A DNA stretch of 64,000 nucleotides, taken from Phoronis australis (taxonomy: Eukaryota; Phoronida; Phoronidae). The notes under the pieces were generated by a model that saw only the letters and a program-made list of their open reading frames with translations, was not told the DNA's origin and searched no databases. The DNA lies in assembly GCA_002633005.1 (NCBI GenBank), contig NMRA01000322.1, positions 372,001 through 436,000 on the forward strand, written 5' to 3'. Each line of letters starts with the position of its first letter. The stretch's first letter is position 1. A program made the position numbers and the translations under genes. Below are positions 1-12,500 of this stretch, piece after piece.

Positions 1-487
1 TGTTAATTTTTGATAAACTTACAACTTTCAAGTAAACATAAATAAATCTCCAAGCGCATTAAAACTCACTGGATTCTAATTAATTATGCGTGTCTCATTC
101 TGCAAGTGACGTTCGAGGCACAAGTCAAGCAAAAATGATGCAAGGCTCGTTTTTTTTAAAAACTTTTCTTGGGAAATCATGACTTCTCAAACTTTGCTTA
201 CCCTTCCTTAAATACGCCTTTGTGCAGCTTTTGAAAAAGAAACTCCGGACCTTGACTGATATTGAAGCGGATGTGCATTTCTTTTTTCATTCGGCGAGCG
301 CAGGTCTCAAAATAAGTCAGGGTACATACCACAACTTACATATGCTTTTCAGGCATTATATGTCACCGTTACTATCACTGCTCACTTCTTGTTCCTCTTT
401 TTCAAACCACCTCTCAGAGTTCTCCCACAAACCCCCCTACAACACCATGGCTAATCGACCAACTATACAGTTTGGAACAAACCACAC
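1..487. other. IMPDH intron 10, partial
   Basis: No coding signal was recognised on either strand. The stretch is the start of the intron after the catalytic-loop exon and continues past the left edge. Confidence 0.6.
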
Positions 488-583
488 CTTCCTGTGTTAT
501 GCAGATGGAGCCACTTCCCATGCCAACTCTCAGTGCGTCCACGCCAGCATCAATAAGGTTCTTCGCCTGAGCGGCCGTCACCA
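488..583 (-). CDS. IMPDH: IMPDH coding exon 10 (catalytic Cys loop); last exon in window
   Basis: 96 bp, with acceptor ttattt-ag and donor CAG GAA G-gtgtgg. It codes [20 protein letters not shown], then [12 protein letters not shown]. The Cys in SICIT is the nucleophile that forms the E-XMP* adduct. The following exon (V-x-A-C-G-R-P-Q) is not found in 1-487, so the remaining exons are left of the window. Confidence 0.96.
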
Positions 584-3500
584 CTAAATAAAAAAATAAA
601 ACGAACGTCAAACCAGTATTTAATTGAAAAGTGATTTTTCTACTACAAGCCAAAAGTAAATGGATCTAAAACAAAATGGAGACTGCTATAAGCTTACCGT
701 TTCCGCCGATAACCTGTAGATGCGGGTATTTATTCTTCAACGTTTGGATCATCTTGATTTGGAATACAGAATTACCCTGAGAAGAGTCCTGGAAATGCAG
801 AGAAATAATTGAGTTAAATTTACAAAAACAACTAAATATTCTTACCGGTGAAAGCATTAATAACAAAATGTCAGTCGCCAGTTTCAGGTAGTCTGTTTCA
901 GCTTGCACCGTCCATGTCCAGAGACTTAATATGACTATTTAATACTACAAGCTAAATAGCATAGCAAGGCAAAAAGTCTCCAAGACTGCTCGACAGAATG
1001 TAGCAAACTATATGCCCCAAAAACAGTGCTCCAGGACTCGATTAATAGACTTTCGGCATAAAAGTGAACTTAGTTAGATCCTTTTTTGCAAGCCTTCGAC
1101 TTGAAGCAACTAAACAATAACTCATCACCGTTTCAATTTTCAAAAAGATACAAAGACCAGAACCAATTTATGGCCTAATAGTTAGTTGCATCTTCGTGTG
1201 TGTGTGTACCTGTGTGTATCCTGGTTATCTGGACAAAAACTTAGACAAACTGAGATCAGAGTAACAGGAGTCATTTTTATTGCTGCTTTTCATCGCAAAA
1301 AAAACAGTTACGCAGTCTTTTAATATACTTCACCTGCTTTGGGGGGAGGGGGGGTTCAACATGTTTTAACGATGTCACTAAGCGATACTAAAACATTCAA
1401 CTTTTGCCTTTCAGCATCACAATTTTTAAAACATCAAAAGTGTACGCTACCAGCAAGCCCAGACATCTTCCCTCCAGTGTGTGAAATGGTGATAGTAAAT
1501 GGTCTCAAAGTCTGTTGGGCCTATATTCCCTCACACGACCTACACTCCCCTGAGATGCGAAGGTCAGTAGTAAATAATAACTTCCTCTTAATTGTGGAAT
1601 ACGTCAAGTTTTGTTGAAAAAACGTAATTGGCATCTAATTTTTTCACTTCAATAGCAGATATCTTCATTCATGTTTTTAGCATACCTACTTCAGGGTTTT
1701 ACTATTTCTTTGTCACAAGTCAAGCACTTATCAACATTTTTGTACTCGCTGCCTTGAAGAAGAATCGCATGCCAAGATTTTTCTTGTATTATAATTCTTT
1801 ATTCAAGTTAATCACCAACTGTTAAGGTTTTGAGAATAGCTGCCACTTGTCTTTTAAGTATGGCAGAGTAAAGTTATTGAAATACAAAAACCAAGCATAC
1901 TTTTTATAACTTTGTTTATGTCCTACAATGTAAGTGTTTCAAAAAATATATTGACAATTTCAAGTCATAAAAAATAAAAAGATGATCCAAAAGATTGTAC
2001 ATTTTCAATTATTGCTTAAAATACTATAACGGTTTAAGAAACGTTTACTTAACTCTGTTTGATTAAGACAGCTAAACAAAACAAATCCTTAGGCCTTAAC
2101 ACTGACTGCTAGACTACCCAAGGTTCAACAACCAATTTCACAAATTCCCAGCAAACACCAGATGAGGTCGATGCCTCGATTTCAGAGGACTAACTGGAAG
2201 CCTTTGAGAGGAATGGGTCAATATATTGTGTATGTGTAACAACCAAACCAGAACCAAAGTCTTTATTTTCCATTTTATTGAGGTTCTACTAACCAGCACT
2301 ACTGCATCCACTCCAGCCTGTACAAGTAGCTCCACACGATGGTAGTCATCCTGATGAGTGCCCACAGCTGCACCAACCAACAGCTGCTTCCTGGAAAATG
2401 GACATTACCACAATGTGAGGCCATCAGCAGAATCTTTATCAGGTACTCAAAAGGTGGCGCAGGGCACACGTTTCTTGGAACTGACAAATAACAACCAAGG
2501 TATAAAATTGCAGTTTCATAATAAATGGACCAGGACAAATGTACTGCCAGCTGTGTATTACAGTGGAGAGAAATTAATGGAACAAAGTTGTATTGTTACA
2601 AATAGTGAAGACAGTATTAAAACTTTTATGTGGAGTTGTATCGTAAGTAAAGCAAATATAGCATTTGGTATTTAGTTGTTATCCCAGCACATTCACTAAA
2701 CTTTGAGAATGCGAATATGTTTCAACGTTTTCTTATACCCAAAAATGTGATCATACCATTTCAAACTTTTGTCAATCCAAACTCAAACTTGCTTAAATGT
2801 CTTAATATTTTTGACAGTTTTCCCTTAAATTGAAGGTGTACTCTGACTTAGGCAAGCATTTAATGAGAACCCTTTGTTATTAATTTAGCTTTCACAGAGT
2901 ATTTGATATGGGAGACCCACTGGCTAACATTTTAGAGTTCCTCATTCCACAGACTGGAAGTTGTCAATACTTTGAGGCATAACGAAATCTGCTGTCATCA
3001 GTAAATATTGCAATATTGATTTTGTGACAAACTGCGATATATCATAAAGTAAGATAGATAATTCATAAACCAGTCCCTGACTTCCTCCTTGGATACACCA
3101 AAATTGCACAACTTTCTTGAGAGAAAATCATCGTTGACCGTATCAGAGATTTGCATGGATGTTCATACTCTGCATTCTCGCCCTGGCAGTTTTTTTGTTA
3201 AAGATTAAGTTCTTTCCAGTCCTTGCAAGGCCATCATATCTTAACTGTACTTTAACACGATCAACAAAAACAGATTGTATCTGTCAGTTTAACTACAATA
3301 TAACTGGCATGCAGAAACAGTATTAGCGATGTAGTTAATGTAGTTAATGTAGTTAATGTAGTTAATGTAGTTAATGTAGTTAATGTAGTTACTAAATATT
3401 ACTTCTCATCCTTTGAGGCAAGAGGGAATTCTCGATTCTTCTTAAGATCTGTCCTTGCAATGATGGAAACTAATTCCCCCTTCTCATTGACGATAGGTAA

Positions 3501-6500
3501 TTTACCTGTCAAAATAGAAAAACAGTGAAAATGCACACGTGAATGAAATGTTACGTCATAAAACATACAGTAACTACAAACTGCTCGCCAAATTCTAAAC
3601 ATCTGTACGGTGTGCCAAGAAATCATTACCGTCTATCGTTAACATTTTTCAAATAATCATTAACAACTCATTAAAATCCAACTGATCACAAACGCGTTGC
3701 ACTTACGGCTTCATAATGAAGCATTTATCTGATGTTAACTTTATAAAATAAAACCAAAGCAGTTCATTGATATACGCCCAAAACGTGCATAGCATACAGC
3801 GCATATACAAAGGACGACTATTAATTTCAACAGTCCTACTAAAGGCAAAAATCAGGGACGCAACTAGGCTTTGAAAAATGGGGGGGCCCAAATTCGTGAC
3901 AATGATGAGTCGCACAAAGCACGATTCTTAGGCACTGAAGGGGGAGGTCGAGAGGAGGTTTCCCCTCAGGGAAAAATGGAATTCGTATAAAAGATTATTT
4001 ATCCTTGCATTTTAGCACACTGCTTGCATGTTTTTTTCTTATTCAAATGACGGCATAAGAAGGAAACTAAACAAACATGAAAAGGGTTTCCTCTATTCAA
4101 GATGTGTGCATTGTCACCAGAGTGCAGAAAAATAGAGATGTCTTTTTTGCAAGATAATCTGTGCAGAGCGGCGGGTTGAGACAAATAATTCACAGCACGA
4201 CTTCAGAACTCAATGTATCTTGAAGCTCTCATAAGAACAGATGTGTATTATTTTATCGCAGCTGAACAAGATAATTTAATCTTATGAGAAAACAATGAAG
4301 TTGTATTCGAAAGGACAGGAAGAAATTTCATTTCCTTGAGTACATGTGTTTGTCAACGTTTCATTACGCCACGCAGTACTACAATTCAAAAGCCTGCAGT
4401 GAACAATAGAACAGATAAATTCACAACTTAGGCTTTCCAGTGCTCAACACAGGTGAAAATCTACACTCGAAAATAGCAGTGACGGCATATTTGTATTCGT
4501 ACTTGTATTCCTGGATTTGGCGGCTAAAAACAAGTCTGGTTTGAAATTAGTGCTCGTATATTTGCTTTTTCCACTTGTATTTCCACGCGTTTTACTTGCA
4601 ATTTGGTGCCACCTGGAGTTTGACTACGGATGTCGCCAAAACATTGTTTTGAGTGTCATCTACAGCGCATTATACATGAACACTTCGTTAAAATTGACTT
4701 ACCAGACACAAAGTCAACCACAGTCTTTCATATGCTACAAATTTATTATTAAAAAAAATTTTTTGTTCTCTCGCACTTTTAAGAGCGGATTCCCGGTCTG
4801 CTTCGCAGACGAAGTGACAGAGATCGTGCATGCGACTAGCTGACCTATTTTTTTCCACATATGCCACTCTGCGGCATAGAAGCAAATACTCAAATCACCC
4901 AATTTGATGGAATTCTGCACTACATTGAAATATTTTGAGGCTTTTAATTTCATGCAAAGTTAGCCAATGAACATGTAACCAATATTAGTCACACTTTTTT
5001 TTCTTGTGAAGTTTACACTGAATCACTCTCATGCATCAATGTACGTCATTCAGCATGGGCAGATTTTTTTGACACAAGTTTTTTATTCATTTGTTAGAGT
5101 TGCAGCGGAACAGCGCAAACAAAGTGAGGAAGTTTGCATTTAGTTTTATCTGGTTTGCATGCTCAACGACATTGAAGACATTTGTACGGCAAGTCAGTCC
5201 TAGAATTTTGGCGGGTATGGTCATTTTTTCAACATGTATTTTCTCCTATTTCAAGTTGGCTGCTCTGTTGAATACTTAGTGCCGATTCAAATTCCACATC
5301 CGCAACAAGCATTAGGGGTGTGGCATATCCTTTGAGCTTTGGTTCTGTGTACTTCAATTTCAAAGATTGAGAGTCCACGTAGTGCTTGATGCAACATTTC
5401 TTGAAACTCGCCATATGCGTGGAATTCTGTTTGAGGTCACCCTAATGTCGCAGAACTGGGAGGTATTCCCCTAAAAATATGGCTGCCAGTATTTGCCGAT
5501 CACCATTGTGAACAGCTTATTATTTAAAATGACTTATTCTTATTAAAATGACATAGGCAGAAAATTGAATTTTAGGCCTAAAAAGCGAGGCCCCCTATGC
5601 CTATGTCATTTTAATAAGAATAAGTAATTTTGAATAATAAGCTGTTTGTGATATTTATGGTAGGAATTCATGGCAGTAGTCTTTAATCACGAGTTGTGTC
5701 TGAATATTTATCGAACTAAAACAATGGATTGTAGGTTTCAATAAAACTTATTAATCAGAAATTTTAAAATTCTTCGCTTGGACATCGTTTTCGCCGAGGT
5801 TGTCTTGAAACGAGCCGTCTTTTTTCTGTCGTGGCCGTCATTCATTAAACTGACTGTACCAATGACGGCTGCTAGACAAGCCAATGTTATTTACCTTTTT
5901 TGCTTTTTTGCAATATTGAATTAGCCTCATGGAGCGTGACGTCTGCCGCAGCCACAATCAAGTCCTCCCGTTTCGTCATAACCTGAGACAATACAATAAG
6001 AATTTCGCATGAATCTAAACAGCCCGATGCACTAACACTTAGAGTATCGATATGCAACCACTGTATGCATTTCATGTAGCAAAGATACAGGAATGATCAT
6101 TATATCTAAACAATTTTGGTAGAGGGCGTAATACTAGAGCTGGCTACCAAAAAACAAAACTGCCACTAGGGGGCAGCACAACACAGTTAGCCGTCCCATT
6201 ACTATCTTTTACGTACATGGTTTCATATACAAAGGGAATGGCGACTACAAAAAATAAATTGTCACGATAACCTGAATCATCGGAAATTAAACATGTGCCA
6301 TTCATTCATTGATACAAAGAAGGCAACACATTTGCAAAATTTTATAAAGATCCATCACAGGACACGGAATACATTGAAACAGATGCACGTAAGGATATGC
6401 CATATTAGTCACATCCATCCATCCAACAATCAACGCCTCCTGGGCTCTCCTCAATACGAGCATATTTATGAGTCAATTTGCAAAACTTCAAGAAGATCCA

Positions 6501-9500
6501 TAAAGTCTAGAAATGACAATTAATGAAAATATATTATACAACACTGAAACATTCGAATTTGCAACATTTGACAAAAAATCTGAACATTTAAGTGCTATCT
6601 GCACGTCTCAAATTACACTGTCTTTTACCTGCTTTAAAAATCCAATTTGTGCAGATTTGTATTACTGAGCAATTATAGTATTGCTTAGTCAGAAACTCTA
6701 TGCATAGGAACAGTCATAGTAAAATGGTAATAACATCTCATTGTAACTTTGCAGTATATGAAGCAAAAACTGTGCAGGAAATCACTGCTAAATGACCGTT
6801 GCTGTCAATCAAAAATGAACTGTCACAAAAAATTGCTCTACACGTTTTGACAGGTTTCTAGCAAGAACACATTACCAAACAACTGAATGAGTAAGTAGTG
6901 ACACGTGACAGTTTATGTACAAACACAACAAGTGACAACTAATAACTTGAAGAACACACAGCAGCTAGAGTATAGCAGTAATTCTCCACAAATTTCGCAC
7001 AAAATTTGAGCCAAATTTATTCAAAGGCTACTGCAAGCAACAGAGACTTGACCATATGTTGTTACATGACACAATTCTTCACTCATTTCGCACAAAATTA
7101 GAGCCAAATCTATTCAAAGGCTACTGCAAGCAACAGAGACTTGACCATATGTTGTTTCATGACACCTGCTGAGTACACACCATGTCAAACTAATGTTAAC
7201 TTGATATTTATTTTGCAGAGAAATTTTATACCATAGTACACTCATATTATGCGCTAAATATGTGAAGAACCCATAGTTTCAAAAATAATGCTGTGAATAG
7301 GAATGATAATTCTGATTCTAAACACATTTAAATGCATATCACAAAAATGTTGCATAAGTAACGACAAACAGGCATTTCAACAAGATTTACGAAACATGAA
7401 ACAAAATTCAATGGTTTCACAAACGAGAGCAACGCAAGAGCGTCGACATGCTCCACAATGCATCGCAAATGGTATGCCTCCAAGAGTACTCAATCAGCTT
7501 CATTGTAAAGTGCAATAATACAACAACAATTTGACCATTAAGAGAGCCGGTGGATTGTCTTCTTATACCTTGGAGTCAAGTTTCCTTGAAATCGATTATT
7601 CAGTTCTTTAGACACCATTCCCAAACGCTCTTTCCCACAACACTCAAAACCTCCTGTGGCCATTAGGAAATGCTGCAGTGGTTGAATCTGCCCAAAAATC
7701 AAGTGGTGCTCCTATGCTTGTGTATTGTAATCGCCTATCCCTCTAGTGAATTGTCACCACTCATCACTCTAGTGAATTGTCATCACCCACCTCTCTAGTG
7801 CATTGTCATCAACCATCCCTCTAAATCAAGTTTCATTGAAATCCATCAATCAGCTGACATTATGCTGAAACACTATTATTCATAAAACTATTCTGTCAAT
7901 CAGTTCTCTAAAGTGTCAAGCACTATATCAGTAATACCCCAATACCCTACACCACCGCTTCATCTAGTGTCGGTGAGCGTCTAAGGCATCCAGCTGGATG
8001 CCGAGTATTGGATTTGGATGCCTTTCAGAGGATGCCCAAACTCAATTTTGGACACCCAGTTTCATATCAACTTCGATTTTTGGATGCTCAGTTTATTTTT
8101 GTTAACCAGTGCTAGTGTTTGAGTGATTGGCGAGAGCAGCGAGCCAGCGATTTTCATATTGAGAAATGACCAAGAAAAGATTATAATCACAGCAGGCTTT
8201 GTGAGGAACACTCCCGCGTGGATTATCCTGTTAACAGTCAGATTATTTTACTTAAGTTTACTTTAATTATCGTTTGTTATATTTTATTTCAATAATACAC
8301 ATTTTATTAGTATCTCACTCTTCTTGTTTTTACCAAAAGACATAAATATTTTGCAATAATGCAACAGATCAACTTTTAGGGCGTGACGAGACACAAATCA
8401 ATGTGACGGAATTCCTATCCGTTCAGTCAGAAAAATGCTAGCAAAATCCTGGATGAAGCCGTGCCCTGCATCAAGATCTGACCACTGCCTATAGAGAAAC
8501 AAGTAGTCAGCCCGATACCCGGACTGGATGGTGACAATATGCAACCACATAATCATGTAGGCACATTAAAAAGACAACATACAAAACAAAAACGATGCAA
8601 TACAAGGTATCGTATATTTAAACTGCATTTAGCCCTGTTAAGCTGCCTAAAAACAAAAATCCAACTGGACCTTTTACCCTCATAAAATAAGTTTTATCTT
8701 GACTAAGGATTCTATTTCCTTTACCAAATTAAAACACAGGCAATGCGTATCAGTGTTTTCCACAACACCAAATTCAAACTAGAGCTGAGTTACAAAATTC
8801 CTGCACATAATTTTTATTCGAAAGTCTATGTCCACACTTTGGAGAGTTAGTATGCTCGGTCTTGAAATAAATGCATTGAAGTGGTACAAAAAATACAAAA
8901 TGTTCTAATTTAAGTAATAACCAACCTTCCAATCCTTCAAACTCATTGCATAGGTTTTCAAACTTGACGTAAGTAAGCCAAACTAGTCACCACAAAATTC
9001 AACAAGTCAAAACAGGTTGTGGAGAACGCTGCGTGCATGAGCAATTTTGGGATTGGCCAGTTCTAATAAACTGTCAGTTGCTTGTAGTTTTGATGTTCTT
9101 GTTGATAATACAAATCAAATCCTATCATGTTAAGGGTCATTTTTATTTTTTGTCAGCTAAACATGGCTAAAAGCAGCATTTAGTAATATATAAGTGACCG
9201 ATTGTTGACAGCAACTAACGCAGTACACAAGACATAACTAAACAAAAACAGTAAAAAAAGGGCAAAAATACAAAGTGTGATAATATTCTGTTAAAATGTG
9301 AATGTCTACATTGATTTCTTACAGTAAGATGCAAGAACCAGAAGTTTGAAGTTATTTAGACACCTGTTTAGGTAATATGATTATTACCTGGGGACAATCT
9401 ATTTCCCTCAATGGCGGAGCATGTTACATGTATTCAATTCATAAGGTCGCCCACCTTGATTTCAGTGAAAGTCTGGCAGAATTGGCGAAATAAAATAATA

Positions 9501-12500
9501 ACAATAACGTGATAAAATCACAAAGGATTTTGTTGTTTTATAGCCTAAGCTCTGGTCAAAGTTTAATACTAAAGTTCTTCAAATAGTCTATTGCGTCCAA
9601 CAATAACACCAAAACTGCATTCTTCGGCCATAAAACAATGATGTCCCATTAAAAACATATGAGTGAAATTACACGAGCATTGGTCTAGCAGTTTGGTAGA
9701 CAGTATCGTGGACTGTTGTCAGTTTCCACTACAAGCCATTTGTTCCACAACTGACCAATCGCAGGCTCCGCCCCCTTGCGTAATGTTGACTACCAAACAA
9801 TAAGTTTTACACGGCAACGGGTTGTTTGTCGGGTAAAATGGCGGCTTGGAAACGAAGGTGTGTCAAGAATGATGAGTTCTAAATGGTCAGTTAAGCCGTC
9901 ACTCAAAGTCCTGGCGATAGGTCAATTAGGGAGTGCCTCTGATACAAACCAAAATTCAAATCTTCAACAAGGCATTCAAATGGTAAGTAAGGAAGAGCTG
10001 GGCGCCATAAACTGAAATTACCACTAATGGCCGCACCACTTCATAGATTTCTCAGAACATTGATGAGTAGTGTGCATCCGCAGCACAATGGACAAGCTGA
10101 ATTTCGCAGTTGGGTGACTATAAAGAATTAATTGTCACACGGTCGAGCACATCATTCACCTGATTTGTCTAGAAATTAAACAAGTACTGGCAATCTTTGA
10201 TCTGGATACATCTGCCAGATTATATGAAGATCCATCTCAAGACTTGTTAGACAGTGAAGAACACACGCACAAAGAAAACTGACAAAACTGCCACAAGGGG
10301 GTGCCACAGCAGTTAGATGCATGTAGAAAACAAAGCCCTATGTGCTCTCCTCAATAGAAACACAGATGCCAAACCTCACAAAGATCGATAGCTAGATATT
10401 GATTCAGAAGAAGATGCAAAAAAATTCACTGCCACTATGATGCAGCACAGTGTACAGATCAGTCTGAAAATCAACAACTGTGCTGCCCTCAGTAGGACCA
10501 CATATGAAACTTCATTAAGGTACAGTGAGGAATTTTGAAGATACTGAGACGGACACAAAAATAAGATTGCCACTTGGGGACACACTGTACCTGGACCCAT
10601 CCAAAAATCAACATCAAACTCGCTCTGATCACCAAGAACACACCTGCCACCTTTCACGATAATTCGTAGGCAGACAAAAAAATAATAAAAAGGTCACAAC
10701 GAGGTACAGAATACGTCAAATCACTCCAAAAAAGACAGATGCCATAGTAGCCTTAATAAAAACTACTATTTACAAACGAAGGCACCTAATTGCACATTAA
10801 ATCGTAGTCTGAATGCGTTCATTGACTGCTTCACACGATAGATTCACTGTCGCTAACGTGATTTATTCCAGTACCACAATAATTCAAAGTTCTACCTATC
10901 GTTAGTAAAATCTTATACCTTTAAGTTTTTGTTGCAATGTATGTAATTACAACTCATTCACTCCTGCTATGAAACTTATTCCGAATGTTAATGTGGGACT
11001 TAGTGAAAAAATGGGAAAGAAATGAGAAATAACTGTTCAAGTTATGGCTTTCTTTGACAGCTGCCACAAGAATGCAATATCACCATAGCGAGTCCTCGCT
11101 TACATGAAATCGAGGAAGGCTTTAGCCTTTAATTAACAGTGTCGTTGACCTATCTTATGGATGACATTCAAGATATTGATCAAACAGTGCTTTATAAAGA
11201 ATTTGTGAAATAATTTCAAAGCAACGTCAATTATCAAATACAAAGTTAACGGATTGCGTTCTTGAACTCATTCCAGAGTCATTGATTGGTTCATCAACAA
11301 TGATCAATCTCAAAAAAAAATTTTCTTGTAATTTTCACCTATCTAATCAAGTAAATTAATTTTTATAAATAAGATCGTCAATAATATTGTTTTTAAATCA
11401 AGTGTTTAAATATTCAAATCTGGCTGTCTCACATTACACAAAATTTGTTACCTCAATAAAGAATGGCAGACAATCAGTATCACAAAATGTCAGAAAAAAA
11501 ACAGCTGAACACGACAGTTAAAACTACAATGACAAGAAAAACACACAAAAATCAGCAAACAATTAGTAGGTGGACAACAAAAAATTCATAGAACAATTCA
11601 AAGGAAACCATTGTCGGCCATACGACAAACCCATCAGCAGACAACGACGCGCCTTTTTACTGCAGTTAGTCCTACCTCATGTACCCTGACCGTGTGACGC
11701 TTATCTTTAGGGAGAAAGTCGACGTCACGCTGAGTGACGAGTCCGACCAGTTTCCCACCGACCCGACCATTGTCTGTCACCGGGAAGCCAGAGAAGCCGT
11801 GCTTCTTTTTGGCCTGGATCACATCAGCTATCGCCTGTCCCGGGGACATCACCACCGGGTCCATTATAAAGCCCTGTTCGTACTTCTACAAAGTTAAGAG
11901 CAAACCACACACAGGTCAGAAAACCAAACATTGAACTCCAAACTAAGCATTAGTTCTCACTTCCACTTGCCCAGCGGGGACACGCATTACAAGTAGTTTT
12001 AAAAATTAACGATGTCTCACCTCACCAAAATTGGCAGTTTTCACCCAATTCCCTTCAGGTTAACAGTAAATTATGCAGGTTTACCTTTCGCAGTCTTTTT
12101 CCAAGACAAATTACCAACTTCCCTTTTTCTGATAATTTCACAGAAACCAGACAAACATCGTCAATTTTTTAAAACCATTATAATGCAGGCAGTGGTGGCT
12201 ACACACACAAGTACGCACCTACCCACGTTAGCCTGTAAAAGCACGCACACAAAGTCCGGCTTGTACCCACTCGTACTCATTCACACTCATACACAAACAC
12301 ACAAACACACACACACACACATACCTCGGTGATAAGGCGGTGGTGTTCGTCTTGGGTTAAGAAGTCAAAGTCACGCTGAGTTACCAGTCCAAGGAGCTTC
12401 CCACCAATGCGGCCAGTGTCAGTCACTGGGTAGCCAGAGAAACCATATTTGGCTTTTAACTCAACGGCCTGGTGGACAGTGGCGGTGGGCAGGATGCAGA

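Noticed and set aside
4517-4843. 108-codon plus frame with hydrophobic start
   Set aside because: Intronic, AT-rich, no family match.
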